Origin: an uncultured Bacteroidales bacterium
GTDB lineage: Bacteria > Bacteroidota > Bacteroidia > Bacteroidales > P3
DNA: 64,000 nucleotides
Assembly: GCA_937884485.1 (NCBI GenBank)
Contig: CALGCG010000127.1
Coordinates: 23,366 to 87,365, forward strand
Reading direction: 5' to 3'
Part shown: positions 15,907-24,308 of the stretch, piece after piece
Numbering within the stretch: the stretch's first letter is position 1
Layout of the letters: each line of letters starts with the position of its first letter
Translations under genes and position numbers: made by a program
The notes under the pieces: model-generated
Told to the model about the DNA's origin: nothing
The model's database searches: none
The model's input: only the letters and a program-made list of their open reading frames with translations

Positions 15907-16371
15907 ATGAAGAAGAGTACGATTTCGACGGTAATGGCTCTGATGGCCCTCACGATGCTGCCTGGCTGCAAGCAACAGGGTGCCGAGGTCGACAGTGTGC
16001 AGGAACCATCCTCAAGTGCCGACACTGTGGAGTTGACGCTGGCCCCCATGGAGACTCCGGCTTCCGAGCCTGAGGTCGAGCCCGCCGTCCGCACAACTGC
16101 CAAGCCTGCCGCCACCGTGGCCAAGACCTCTGCCCCCAAGAAGGCCTCTGCCCCCAGGACCAGCGGCAAGGCCGAGACCATCTACGTCGAGACCGAGGGC
16201 GCCCAGGGGCGTGTCTGGGGCCATGTCACCATGCGCGGCGACCGCGGCACCGGCACCATCCACGACTGGGACGAGAACACCCTCGCCGTCACCGTCACAC
16301 GCCACGGCAACGAACTCTTCGCCGTCGACCAGAACTCGCGCCAGTATGTATTCAAATTAAGAAATAAATAA
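15907..16371 (+). CDS. Small lipoprotein with Pro/Ala/Thr-rich linker, function unknown
   Basis: 154 residues from ATG 15907. Signal peptide ending in lipobox MLPGC. Residues ~25-95 are low-complexity (Glu/Pro/Ala/Thr/Lys), then a compact C-terminal part of about 60 residues (VWGHVTMRGDRGTGTIHDWDENTLAVTV...), which looks like a small beta barrel. The linker length suggests reaching across the periplasm or cell-wall layer. 14 bp after the nuclease gene and 12 bp before the transketolase subunit. Not recognised as a family. Confidence 0.75.
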   Translation: MKKSTISTVMALMALTMLPGCKQQGAEVDSVQEPSSSADTVELTLAPMETPASEPEVEPAVRTTAKPAATVAKTSAPKKASAPRTSGKAETIYVETEGAQGRVWGHVTMRGDRGTGTIHDWDENTLAVTVTRHGNELFAVDQNSRQYVFKLRNK

Positions 16372-16383
16372 AAGTAATTCATA

Positions 16384-17232
16384 ATGAAAACAACAGCAGA
16401 ACTTCAGCAGATTGCGACGCAGGTGCGCCGCGATATTTTGAGAATGACCACCAACGCCAAGAGCGGCCACCCCGGCGGCTCGATGGGCACGGCGGACTGG
16501 TTTGTGGCCATGAACTGGAACATCATGGACTTCGAACCCAAGAACTTCACCATGAGCGGCGACGGCGAGGACATGCTCTTCGTCAGCCAGGGCCACATCA
16601 CGCCGGTCATCTACAGCACCATGGCGCGCCGCGGCTACTTCCCCGTCAGCGAGCTCAACACCTTCCGCAAGTTCGGCACCCGCCTGCAGGGCCACCCCTC
16701 CACGGCACACGACCTGCCGGGCATCCGCATGGCCAGCGGCTCGCTGGGCCAGGGCCTCAGCGTCGGCGTCGGCGCCGCCCTCGGCAAGAAAATGACGGGC
16801 GACAAGCACCTCGTCTACACCATGCACGGCGACGGCGAGCTCGAGGAAGGCCAGATCTGGGAGGCCGCCATGTTCGCCGGCGCCAAGCACGTGGACAACC
16901 TCATCGCCACCATCGACTACAACAACCAGCAGATCGACGCCACGGTCGAAGAGGTCATGTCCCTCGGCAACCTCAAGGCCAAGTTCGAGAGCTTCATGTG
17001 GAAGGTCGTGGTCATCGAGAACGGCAACGACATGCAGCAGGTGCTCGACGGCATGGCCCGCGCCAAGGCTCTCACCGGCCAGGGCAGCCCCGTGTGCGTC
17101 ATCCTGACGACCAAGATGGGCTACGGCGTCGACTTCATGCAGGACACCAACAAGTACCACGGCGCCGTCCTCAGCGCCGACGACCTGCCCAAGGCCCTCG
17201 CCCAGCTGCCCGAGACCCTCGGCGACTTCTAA
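16384..17232 (+). CDS. Transketolase, N-terminal (TPP-binding) subunit
   Basis: 282 residues, covering only the thiamine diphosphate-binding half of transketolase. Visible: SGHPGGSMG near the start, SQGHITPVIYS, GHPSTAHDLPGI, ASGSLGQGLSVGVGAAL and the TPP/Mg motif GDGELEEGQIWEAAMFAGA ... DYNNQQ. The stop is followed within 25 bp by a strong terminator, so this is a genuine short subunit of the split-transketolase type, not a truncated single-chain enzyme. The C-terminal pyrimidine-binding subunit, usually the next gene, is absent here and must be elsewhere. Role: pentose phosphate and aromatic precursor metabolism, cytoplasm. Confidence 0.9.
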   Translation: MKTTAELQQIATQVRRDILRMTTNAKSGHPGGSMGTADWFVAMNWNIMDFEPKNFTMSGDGEDMLFVSQGHITPVIYSTMARRGYFPVSELNTFRKFGTRLQGHPSTAHDLPGIRMASGSLGQGLSVGVGAALGKKMTGDKHLVYTMHGDGELEEGQIWEAAMFAGAKHVDNLIATIDYNNQQIDATVEEVMSLGNLKAKFESFMWKVVVIENGNDMQQVLDGMARAKALTGQGSPVCVILTTKMGYGVDFMQDTNKYHGAVLSADDLPKALAQLPETLGDF

Positions 17233-17254
17233 ACCCTTCGGGGAACCCCTGTGT

Positions 17255-17286
17255 GGCCCCGGCCGGTAACGGCCGGGGCCATTCTT
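17255..17286 (+). terminator. Rho-independent terminator after transketolase subunit
   Basis: GGCCCCGGCC (17255-17264), loop GGTAAC, GGCCGGGGCC (17271-17280), then ATTCTTTT. Ten GC pairs without mismatch. Bases 17287-17384 after it show no feature. Confidence 0.85.
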
Positions 17287-17384
17287 TTCAGGCAGGCCGG
17301 AACGGGGAAACGGACGTTTTGCCTTCCGGCGCGGCTTCACTCATGGCTGGCTGGATTTTTCCCCATCGCGACGCAGGCCGCGAC

Positions 17385-17580
17385 CCGTACCCAATAGGGG
17401 ACGAATAGGTACCTGATTCGCCCCTTCTCATATAGTATTTATATCGTTCTTATATACTTCTTATATAGTTCTTATATACACTATATAAATACTATATAAG
17501 AAGTATATAAGAACGATATGAGAACTATATGACATGTGCCGAAGAGGGGGCGAATTTGGCCCCTATTTGGCACGGGGTGT
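17385..17580. repeat. Family A repeat, copy 3: perfect 29-bp arms in an 11-bp-phased hairpin
   Basis: Arms 17441-17469 and 17491-17519 are perfectly complementary over 29 bp, extended with mismatches to 17430-17530. Units include TATACTTCTTA and TATCGTTCTTA. Relative to copy 2, the changed units (for example CTTC in one arm, GAAG in the other) are altered in both arms, so pairing is kept. Flanks continue in 11-bp steps (GCCGAAGAGGG, GGCGAATTTGG, CCCCTATTTGG). Confidence 0.88.
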
Positions 17581-17620
17581 GTTGCGTCGCCGCGGGTGGG
17601 GCAGGGGAGAGAAAATAAAT

Positions 17621-17651
17621 TTTGCCATGTCGGCAAAAAGTCGTATCTTTG
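17621..17651 (+). promoter_or_regulatory. Bacteroidota-type promoter of purA
   Basis: TTTG 17621-17624, 19 bp, TATCTTTG 17644-17651; ATG of purA at 17715 after a 60-nt leader. Confidence 0.75.
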
Positions 17652-17714
17652 CAATTTTGTTGGGGGTGGATGGTGTGGGTGAAATGTTGATTAAGAATTG
17701 AAAATAAAGTATAT

Positions 17715-19007
17715 ATGACAAAGATAGACGTACTGTTGGGCCTCCAGTGGGGCGACGAAGGCAAAGGCAAGATTGTCGACGTGCTGACGCCGCGCTACGA
17801 CGTGGTGGCCCGTTTCCAGGGCGGCCCCAATGCCGGTCACACCCTCGAATTCAACGGTTCCAAGCATGTGCTGCACATCATTCCCAGCGGCATCTTCCAC
17901 CAGGAGAAAATCAACCTCATCGGCAACGGCGTGCTCATCGAGCCCCGCATCTTCCGTCAGGAGATCGAGGCGCTGGCCGAGAAGGGTGTCGATGCCGTGA
18001 AGAACCTCTTCATCAGCAAGAAGGCCCACCTCATCCTGCCGAGCCACCGCATGATGGACGCCGCCAACGAGCAGGCCAAGGGCAACAGCAAGATTGGCTC
18101 CACGCTGAAGGGCATAGGCCCCGCCTACACCGACAAGATTGCCCGCACGGGCATCCGCGTGGGCGACATCATGGCCCCGGATTTCATCGAGCGCTACGGC
18201 CTGCTGAAGCGTCAGCACCTGATGATGGCCCGCGCCATGGGTTTCGACGTCGAGGCTTTCCGCATCGACGACATGACGCTCGGCGAGTACGAGAAAGTGT
18301 GGCTCGAGAGCCTGGCCACGCTGAAGCGGTTCCGCTTCGTCAACAGCGAGTACTTCATCAACCAGTGCCTCCGCGAGGACAAGAAAGTCCTGGCCGAGGG
18401 CGCGCAGGCCATGATGCTTGACATCGACTTTGGCACCTATCCCTTTGTCACCTCGAGCAACACCATCACCGCCGGTGTCTGCACCGGTTTGGGCGTGGCG
18501 CCCAGCACCATAGGCAAGGTGATGGGCATCACCAAGGCCTACTGCACCCGCGTGGGTGCGGGTCCGTTCCCGACGGAGTGCTTCGACGAGGTGGGCAGCC
18601 GCCTCTGCGAGCTGGGCCACGAGTATGGCGCCACCACCGGCCGTCCGCGCCGCTGCGGCTGGCTGGACATCACCGCCCTGCGCTACGCCTGCATGATCAA
18701 CGGCGTCACCGAGCTCTACGTCACCAAGCCCGACGTGATGAACGACTTCGAAGCCGTCAAGATGTGCACCGCCTACGACATCGACGGCCAGCAGACCGAC
18801 GAGATACCCTTCGAGTACAACACGGCGAACATCAAGCCCCTGCTGGAGTCCTACCCCGGCTGGTGCCAGAGCCTGGAGGGTATCACCTCCTACGGCCAGC
18901 TGCCCGAGCGCCTGCGCTCCTACCTTGCCGCCATCGAGGAGAAGACCGGCGTGGCCATTGCCGCCGTCAGTATCAGCCCCGACCGCAAGGATGTGGTGTT
19001 CAAGTAA
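17715..19007 (+). CDS. purA: Adenylosuccinate synthetase
   Basis: Joins IMP and aspartate with GTP hydrolysis to adenylosuccinate, the first step from IMP to AMP. 430 residues, full length. GTP-binding loop GLQWGDEGKGKIVD at the N-terminus (residues ~8-21), GGPNAGHT, GSTLKGIGPAY, the EGAQAMMLDIDFGTYPFVTSSNT block and the base-specificity segment near the C-terminus are all present. Own promoter at 17621-17651. Monocistronic as far as I can see, with a CAATA-N15-CGTTA element following in the next spacer. Confidence 0.97.
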   Translation: MTKIDVLLGLQWGDEGKGKIVDVLTPRYDVVARFQGGPNAGHTLEFNGSKHVLHIIPSGIFHQEKINLIGNGVLIEPRIFRQEIEALAEKGVDAVKNLFISKKAHLILPSHRMMDAANEQAKGNSKIGSTLKGIGPAYTDKIARTGIRVGDIMAPDFIERYGLLKRQHLMMARAMGFDVEAFRIDDMTLGEYEKVWLESLATLKRFRFVNSEYFINQCLREDKKVLAEGAQAMMLDIDFGTYPFVTSSNTITAGVCTGLGVAPSTIGKVMGITKAYCTRVGAGPFPTECFDEVGSRLCELGHEYGATTGRPRRCGWLDITALRYACMINGVTELYVTKPDVMNDFEAVKMCTAYDIDGQQTDEIPFEYNTANIKPLLESYPGWCQSLEGITSYGQLPERLRSYLAAIEEKTGVAIAAVSISPDRKDVVFK

Positions 19008-19025
19008 ATATATTTTTCGCCGACG

Positions 19026-19050
19026 CAATAAAAGCAAGAAAGTCGCGTTA
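19026..19050 (+). promoter_or_regulatory. CAATA-N15-CGTTA element upstream of the PepSY-like gene
   Basis: CAATA 19026-19030, 15 bp, CGTTA 19046-19050, 51 nt before the ATG at 19102. CGTTA is part of the palindrome CGTTAACG. A second CAATAAAA at 19056 has no CGTTA partner. Confidence 0.55.
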
Positions 19051-19101
19051 ACGTTGCAATAAAAGCCCCGAAGAGGGTACTGAATAAGAAAACCCAAAGA
19101 T

Positions 19102-20154
19102 ATGAAGAAGTTTGTTTTTGCCCTGGCCATGCTGCTGCCCCTGATGGTGGGTGCACAGACCAAAATCAAAGAGACCGCCGTGCCGCGCTCGGTGCTGCTG
19201 TCGCTCGAAAAGACCTACGACTCCTATAAGGTCAAGACCTGGTATCAGGCTCCGGGACAATACATTGCCGAAGTCATTATCGACGGCCAGGAAGGCCGCA
19301 GTTTTTTCACCGCCGGCGGCGACTGGCAGTATTCCTCTTTCCCCGTCAAAATGGAGGAGTGCCCCACGATGCTCACCAGCTACTTCACCAACAACTATCC
19401 CGGCTACCGCGTGAAGACCCTCGATTATGTCGAGGAGATGAGTGGCGACAACTACTATCGCGTGATTATCACCAAGAAAGGCATCTCTGATACCGACTTC
19501 GAGATGATTTTCGACACCCGTGGCAAGCTGCAGAAGAGCAACGCCCCCGACCCCGCAGCCGTCAAGCGCGACTATTACACACACAACAATCCCGACGCCA
19601 CGGACGACGAAATCACCAAGGCCACCAAGACCGAGACCAGTCGCACACGCAACCGTCCGGCCCCCAAGGCCGACGAGCCCCAGGTGGAAGCCTTCGCCCC
19701 CTGCCAGGCCGCTGTGGACAACTTCGAGAAGGCCATCGGCAAGAAGCGCTGCAAGGCCGGCCCCGAATGGCTCAACCGCAACGACCAGTACGCCGTGGCC
19801 TACTTCACCGACAAGCAGAAAGTGGAGAAGGAAGCCGTGTACGACATCAACGACGGCACCCCCATCATGACCGGCAAGTTGCTGCCCAAGGACCGCTACA
19901 GCAACGGCATCCTCAAGTATCTGGCCGAGAAGTTCAACGGCGAGAAATACAAGATTGAGAAGATGGTTGTCTACGAGTACAACTCCAAGTTCCGCGGTGC
20001 CGACGGCAAGAAGCCCAAACCCTACACCTATGTGGTCATCAGCCAGAAGGTCAAGGGCACACGCCAGATCAAGTTCACCCGCATGGAGTTCGACAGCAAG
20101 GGCAACTTCCTCAACCTCCTTGCACAGCCCCTCGACGACAAGGACGTGCAGTAG
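19102..20154 (+). CDS. Exported protein with PepSY-like (BLIP-type) domains
   Basis: 350 residues. Signal peptide MKKFVFALAMLLPLMVGAQ. Two related halves of about 140 residues (about 25-165 and 205-345) are separated by a basic, Pro-rich linker (TRNRPAPKADEPQ). Each half has the alpha-beta layout of the putative beta-lactamase-inhibitor-like PepSY-like domain (DUF2874): a helix such as RSVLLSLEKTYDSYKV, then YIAEVIIDGQ-type strands. Secreted proteins of this type are common in Bacteroidota and lack an established activity. Followed by a bidirectional terminator shared with mfd. Confidence 0.8.
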   Translation: MKKFVFALAMLLPLMVGAQTKIKETAVPRSVLLSLEKTYDSYKVKTWYQAPGQYIAEVIIDGQEGRSFFTAGGDWQYSSFPVKMEECPTMLTSYFTNNYPGYRVKTLDYVEEMSGDNYYRVIITKKGISDTDFEMIFDTRGKLQKSNAPDPAAVKRDYYTHNNPDATDDEITKATKTETSRTRNRPAPKADEPQVEAFAPCQAAVDNFEKAIGKKRCKAGPEWLNRNDQYAVAYFTDKQKVEKEAVYDINDGTPIMTGKLLPKDRYSNGILKYLAEKFNGEKYKIEKMVVYEYNSKFRGADGKKPKPYTYVVISQKVKGTRQIKFTRMEFDSKGNFLNLLAQPLDDKDVQ

Positions 20155-20174
20155 GGGAGTGGCTGAGTGATATT

Positions 20175-20212
20175 AAAAAAAAGGTTCGAGATTTACTCTC
20201 GAACCTTTTTTT
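20175..20212. terminator. Bidirectional terminator between the PepSY-like gene and mfd
   Basis: GGTTCGAGA (20183-20191), loop TTTAC, TCTCGAACC (20197-20205), with an A run before (20175-20182) and a T run after (20206-20212), so it can act in both directions for these convergent genes. Confidence 0.9.
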
Positions 20213-20230
20213 ATGCCTAAGCCACTCCCT

Positions 20231-23200
20231 TTACGCCGTCATCAGGCGGAGGGTGGCCAGGGCCTGGGTGATGGACTTGATGTTGGCAATGGAGACGGTG
20301 AGCTTGTCGGGGGTCTCCTTGAGGCGCGTCTCTTTGGGGTGGTTCTGGATGTAGGTGATGACCTTCATGAAGTTGTTGCTCTGGTAGAAGGGGCTTTGCT
20401 GGTTGCTTACGAGGTGGAGCACCATGCGGTCCTGCTTGAGGACAATCTTCTCGATGCCGAACTCCTTGGCGATGCGGCGGAGAGTGATGGTGCGTATGAG
20501 TTCGTCTGTGGCCAGAGGCACGGGACCGAAGCGGTCCTCCAGACGGCTGCGGTAGGCTGCCAGCTGGGCGTCGAGGTCAGTGGAGGATTGCTCTATTCCG
20601 ATGTCGTTCAGCTCCTTGTATAGCAGCAGGCGCTCGGAGACGGAGGTGACGTAGTCGTCGGGTAGCAGCACCTCGAGGTCGGTCTCGATGGTGCACTCGC
20701 GCACGTACTCCTTCTTCTCCTCGGCTTCAGTGGCGAAGAGGTCCTTGAAGTCGCTCTCTTTCAGTTCTTCTATAGCCTCGTTGAGGATTTTGTGGTACAT
20801 GTCGTAGCCTATCTCGGAGATGAAGCCGCTCTGTTCGGCGCCGAGGATATTGCCGGCACCGCGGATGTCGAGGTCGCGCATGGCGATGTTGAAGCCGCTG
20901 CCAATGGTGGAGAATTCCTCGATGGCCTTGAGGCGCTTCTGCGCGTCGGGCGTCAGGGTGAGGTAGGAGGGTATGAGCATGTAGCAGAAGGCCTTGCGGT
21001 TGGAACGGCCCACGCGGCCGCGCATCTGGTGAAGGTCGCTGAGACCGAACTGGTGGGCGTTGTTGATAATCATAGTGTTGGCGTTGGGGATGTCCAAGCC
21101 GTTTTCCACGATAGAGGTGGCCACGAGCACGTCGATGTCGCCCTCGAGAAAGTGCATCAGCGTCTCTTCGGCCTCCTTGCCGTCCATGCGTCCGTGGGCC
21201 ATGGCCACGCGGGCGTCGGGCACCAGTCGTTGCACCAGGCCGGCCATCTCGGGCAGGTTCTCCACGCGGTTGGAGATGAAGAAGGTCTGACCGCCGCGGC
21301 TCATCTCGAAGCTGATGGCGTCGCGGATGAGTTCCTCGCTGAAGTCGCTGAGTTCGGTCTCGATGGGTTGGCGGTTGGGCGGCGGTGTCTGGATGACGCT
21401 GAGGTCGCGGGCGCCCATGAGCGAGAACTGGAGGGTGCGGGGGATGGGCGTGGCGGTGAGGGTGAGGCAGTCGACGGAGGCTTTCATCTCCTTGAGCTTC
21501 TCCTTGACGCTGACGCCGAACTTCTGCTCCTCGTCGATGATGAGGAGGCCGAGGTCCTTGAACTTCAGTTGCTTGTTGGTGATGGCATGGGTGCCGATGA
21601 GGATGTCAATCTTGCCGTCTTCGACGTCCTTGTATATCTGGTTCTTTTCCTTGGTGGTGCGGAAGCGGTTGAGGTAGTCGACTCGCACGGGCATGCCTTT
21701 GAGGCGTTGGCAGAAGGTGTTGTAATGCTGGAAGGCGAGGATGGTGGAGGGCACGAGGACGGCCACCTGCTTGGAGTCGCAGCAGGCCTTGAAGGCGGCG
21801 CGGATGGCCACCTCGGTCTTGCCGAAACCCACGTCGCCGCAGACCAGGCGGTCCATCGGGGCGCGGTCCTCCATGTCGTGCTTGACGGCGAGGGTGGCCT
21901 TCAGTTGGTCGGGCGTGTCCTCGTACTGGAACGAGGCCTCCATCTGCTCCTGCAGGGAGTTGTCGGCGCTGTAGGCGAAGCCCTGCGAGGCTTTGCGCTT
22001 GGCGTAGAGGGCTATGAGGTCCTTGGCGATGTCCTTCACCTGGCGCTTGGTCTTCTGCTTGAGCACCTGCCAGGTGTTGCTGCCGAGGCGGTTGAGCTGC
22101 GGCGCCTCGCCTTCGCGGCCCACATAGCGCGAGATTTTGTGCAGGCCGTGGATGGAGATGTAGAGGACGTCGTTGTTCTTGTATATCAGTCGTATGAGCT
22201 CCTGGCTCTTGCCGTCGACGGTCACTTTCTCCAGACCGCTGAAACGGCCCACGCCGTAGTCGATGTGGGTGACGAAGTCGCCGGGCTTCAGCTCGAAGAG
22301 TTCCTTGAGCGTCAGCGCCTCGTGGGCGGCGCTGAGGTTCTTGACGGTGTATTTGTGGTAACGGTCGAAGATTTCGTGGTCGGTGTAGCAGAGGACGCGC
22401 TGGTCATGATCGATGAAACCGTGGCTCAGATTGAAAACGATAAACTGAAAATTGAAGTTCTCCGGGAGCACTTTTTCCAGGCGTTTCATCTGGCTGTCGT
22501 TGCTGACGGTGATGAGGAGCTGGTAGCCGCGCTCGGCGTAGTCGGTGAGGTTGGCGGTGAGGAGGTCGAACTGCTTGTTGAAGGCTGGCTGGGGCTCGCT
22601 CTGGGCTTTCAGCTGCTCGGCCTGGCTGAAATAGTGGCTGTTGCCGTATTCGACAATCTTACACTCCAGCAGGCGGTGGAGGAACTCGTTGGCGGAGCAG
22701 GAGATTTCCTCGGGCTTGGGCAGTGTGCCGGCGATGGGGTGGTCCTTGTCGGCCAGGCGCTCGGCGTAGGCTCTGCGGGTGTCTGCCAGTATCTTCTCCA
22801 GGGTTTCGGCGGTCATCATGAGGCTCTGTGTCCAGACGATGTCCTCGCTGCCGAAGTATTCCATGAGGGAGACCATTTTGCTTTCGTTGGATTGGGCATC
22901 CTCCTGGGCGGCGGGGTTGTTGAAGTTGGGCACAATGTCGATGCGGTCCAACTGCTTGACGCTGAGCTGCGACACGGTGTCGAAGGTGCGGAGGGAGTCA
23001 ACCTCATCGTCGAAGAACTCGATGCGGAAGGGCAGGTCGGAGGCATAGGAGTAGACATCGACGATGCCGCCGCGCACGGCGAAATGGCCGGGGTCGACGA
23101 CGAAGTCCTCGCGCTCGAAGCCCAGGTTCTCCAGCTTCTCCACGAGGTCCCACATGTCCATCTTGCTGCCTCGCGCCACGCGCAACGTCTTGGCGCCCAG

Positions 23201-23614
23201 TGTCCGCGGTGCCACAACCTTCTCGGCCAGGGCCTCGGGATAGGAGACCACGATGGCAGGCATGGAGCCGCCGAGGGTCTTCACCACCTCGGTGCGCATC
23301 AGCAGGTTGGCGTTGTCGGTGAGGTCGGTGTCGTAGTGGTAGGCCTTGCGGTAGGAGGTGGGGAAGAGCATGACCTGGACACTTTCCACTCCCATCAGGG
23401 CCTCGATGTCGTTCTGCAGGTAGAAAGCCTCCTCCTTGGAGGGGGCAATGACGAGTTGGCTCACGGTGGGGCAACGGCGGGCCAGGGACGCGACGAGGAC
23501 GGCAGGCAACGACCCCACGAGGCCGTCCACATGAAGGCGTGCGCGCTCCTTCCCCAAATGGTCGATTATCTGGGCGAGGAGCGCACTCTCTTGGTAGAGT
23601 TCGGTTAGTATCAT
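20231..23614 (-). CDS. mfd: Transcription-repair coupling factor
   Basis: 1127 residues, full length. ATP-dependent translocase that removes RNA polymerase stalled at DNA lesions and recruits UvrA. N-terminal UvrB-homology part, then the RNA-polymerase interaction domain (FVTHIDYGVGRFSGLEKV), then the RecG-like helicase with Walker A GDVGFGKTEVA, DEEQ box (LLIIDEEQKFGV), TATPIPRTL and the C-terminal motifs VATSIVENGLDIPNANT and QMRGRVGRSNRKAFCYML, ending in the D7 domain. Convergent with the PepSY-like gene. A CAATA-type element (with TAATA) sits just before its ATG, back to back with another for the divergent gene. uvrA, its repair partner, is 4 kb away on the other strand. Confidence 0.97.
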   Translation of the reverse strand: MILTELYQESALLAQIIDHLGKERARLHVDGLVGSLPAVLVASLARRCPTVSQLVIAPSKEEAFYLQNDIEALMGVESVQVMLFPTSYRKAYHYDTDLTDNANLLMRTEVVKTLGGSMPAIVVSYPEALAEKVVAPRTLGAKTLRVARGSKMDMWDLVEKLENLGFEREDFVVDPGHFAVRGGIVDVYSYASDLPFRIEFFDDEVDSLRTFDTVSQLSVKQLDRIDIVPNFNNPAAQEDAQSNESKMVSLMEYFGSEDIVWTQSLMMTAETLEKILADTRRAYAERLADKDHPIAGTLPKPEEISCSANEFLHRLLECKIVEYGNSHYFSQAEQLKAQSEPQPAFNKQFDLLTANLTDYAERGYQLLITVSNDSQMKRLEKVLPENFNFQFIVFNLSHGFIDHDQRVLCYTDHEIFDRYHKYTVKNLSAAHEALTLKELFELKPGDFVTHIDYGVGRFSGLEKVTVDGKSQELIRLIYKNNDVLYISIHGLHKISRYVGREGEAPQLNRLGSNTWQVLKQKTKRQVKDIAKDLIALYAKRKASQGFAYSADNSLQEQMEASFQYEDTPDQLKATLAVKHDMEDRAPMDRLVCGDVGFGKTEVAIRAAFKACCDSKQVAVLVPSTILAFQHYNTFCQRLKGMPVRVDYLNRFRTTKEKNQIYKDVEDGKIDILIGTHAITNKQLKFKDLGLLIIDEEQKFGVSVKEKLKEMKASVDCLTLTATPIPRTLQFSLMGARDLSVIQTPPPNRQPIETELSDFSEELIRDAISFEMSRGGQTFFISNRVENLPEMAGLVQRLVPDARVAMAHGRMDGKEAEETLMHFLEGDIDVLVATSIVENGLDIPNANTMIINNAHQFGLSDLHQMRGRVGRSNRKAFCYMLIPSYLTLTPDAQKRLKAIEEFSTIGSGFNIAMRDLDIRGAGNILGAEQSGFISEIGYDMYHKILNEAIEELKESDFKDLFATEAEEKKEYVRECTIETDLEVLLPDDYVTSVSERLLLYKELNDIGIEQSSTDLDAQLAAYRSRLEDRFGPVPLATDELIRTITLRRIAKEFGIEKIVLKQDRMVLHLVSNQQSPFYQSNNFMKVITYIQNHPKETRLKETPDKLTVSIANIKSITQALATLRLMTA

Positions 23615-23623
23615 AATTTATCT

Positions 23624-23648
23624 TAACGATGAAAAAAACAAAATATTA
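23624..23648 (-). promoter_or_regulatory. TAATA-N15-CGTTA element upstream of mfd (one mismatch)
   Basis: On the minus strand TAATA (23644-23648), 15 bp, CGTTA (23624-23628), 9 nt before the mfd start at 23614. One base differs from the CAATA form. It faces the exact copy at 23686-23710 on the other strand. Confidence 0.45.
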
Positions 23649-23685
23649 TTTGTGTTTGACAATTAAATGAAAAAAATGATGTAAG

Positions 23686-23710
23686 CAATAAAAGAGTAAG
23701 GAATTCGTTA
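23686..23710 (+). promoter_or_regulatory. CAATA-N15-CGTTA element upstream of a membrane-protein gene
   Basis: CAATA 23686-23690, 15 bp, CGTTA 23706-23710, 22 nt before the ATG at 23733. Confidence 0.55.
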
Positions 23711-23732
23711 TTTGATGTAAAAGGCGGTTCTT

Positions 23733-24236
23733 ATGAAAATTGTAGACAGAATAAAAAGTTGGGAACTGGGCTATTGGCCGATGTTTTTGCTGTTGTATGT
23801 GGCACTGGATGTGGTGTGGCTGGTAGTGTGGGCCGTGGTGCTGGTGTTTTTCAATCCGAACAGGGATTTCTACACGATATTGCAGCCGACGATGGATTTG
23901 ATGTGTGCTCTGTTCTTGCAGCTGCTGTTGTCCGTGGGGCCCACATTGCTGTACCCGAGGGTGAGGAACTGGAGGTGGCTGATGGTTTTCCCGACGTTGC
24001 TGCTTGTGTTTCTGATTATTGGCATGGTTAGCGCAGACGGTTCGATATGGCGGGTCTGTTTGGCTTTGGTCGGTATGCCGATTATCAATATGGCGCATGT
24101 GGTGTATGATTACACATGGCAGCTGATTCCGAATGAGTGTATCCGAACTTACGTTTTCTGTTTCTTGGAGGTGTTGTTATATTACCTTGTTACCTTCGCT
24201 GCAGCAAAGCTGGCCAAGGGGAAAGAGGACAGTTGA
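23733..24236 (+). CDS. Four-helix integral membrane protein, function unknown
   Basis: 167 residues with hydrophobic segments at about 16-41, 50-73, 83-101 and 108-125, and a fifth near the C-terminus (FLEVLLYYLVTFAAA), ending in a charged KLAKGKEDS tail. Only one long soluble loop, SPN-type and short. I recognise no family. It is divergent from mfd and is followed 72 bp later by porX, but porX has its own promoter-like element. The 13-bp run of W/V-rich residues in the first helix pair is unremarkable. Confidence 0.7.
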   Translation: MKIVDRIKSWELGYWPMFLLLYVALDVVWLVVWAVVLVFFNPNRDFYTILQPTMDLMCALFLQLLLSVGPTLLYPRVRNWRWLMVFPTLLLVFLIIGMVSADGSIWRVCLALVGMPIINMAHVVYDYTWQLIPNECIRTYVFCFLEVLLYYLVTFAAAKLAKGKEDS

Positions 24237-24249
24237 ATCTTTTTGTCGG

Positions 24250-24291
24250 TTTGTACAATATTTTTCGCGGAGCATCGTTATATTGTACAAA
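24250..24291 (+). promoter_or_regulatory. porX control region: CAATA-N15-CGTTA element framed by an inverted repeat
   Basis: CAATA 24256-24260, 15 bp with TTTTTCGCGG, CGTTA 24276-24280. The element is embedded in a perfect 12-bp inverted repeat, TTTGTACAATAT (24250-24261) and ATATTGTACAAA (24280-24291), so the outer parts of both boxes lie in the repeat. ATG of porX is 28 nt after CGTTA. The arrangement suggests a regulator overlapping the promoter; that is inference. Confidence 0.65.
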
Positions 24292-24308
24292 TAGTAAAAA
24301 GAAAAGAT

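Noticed and set aside
20792..23608. A 938-codon open frame opposite mfd
   Set aside because: Same effect of biased codon use; low-complexity translation, while mfd shows every helicase motif.
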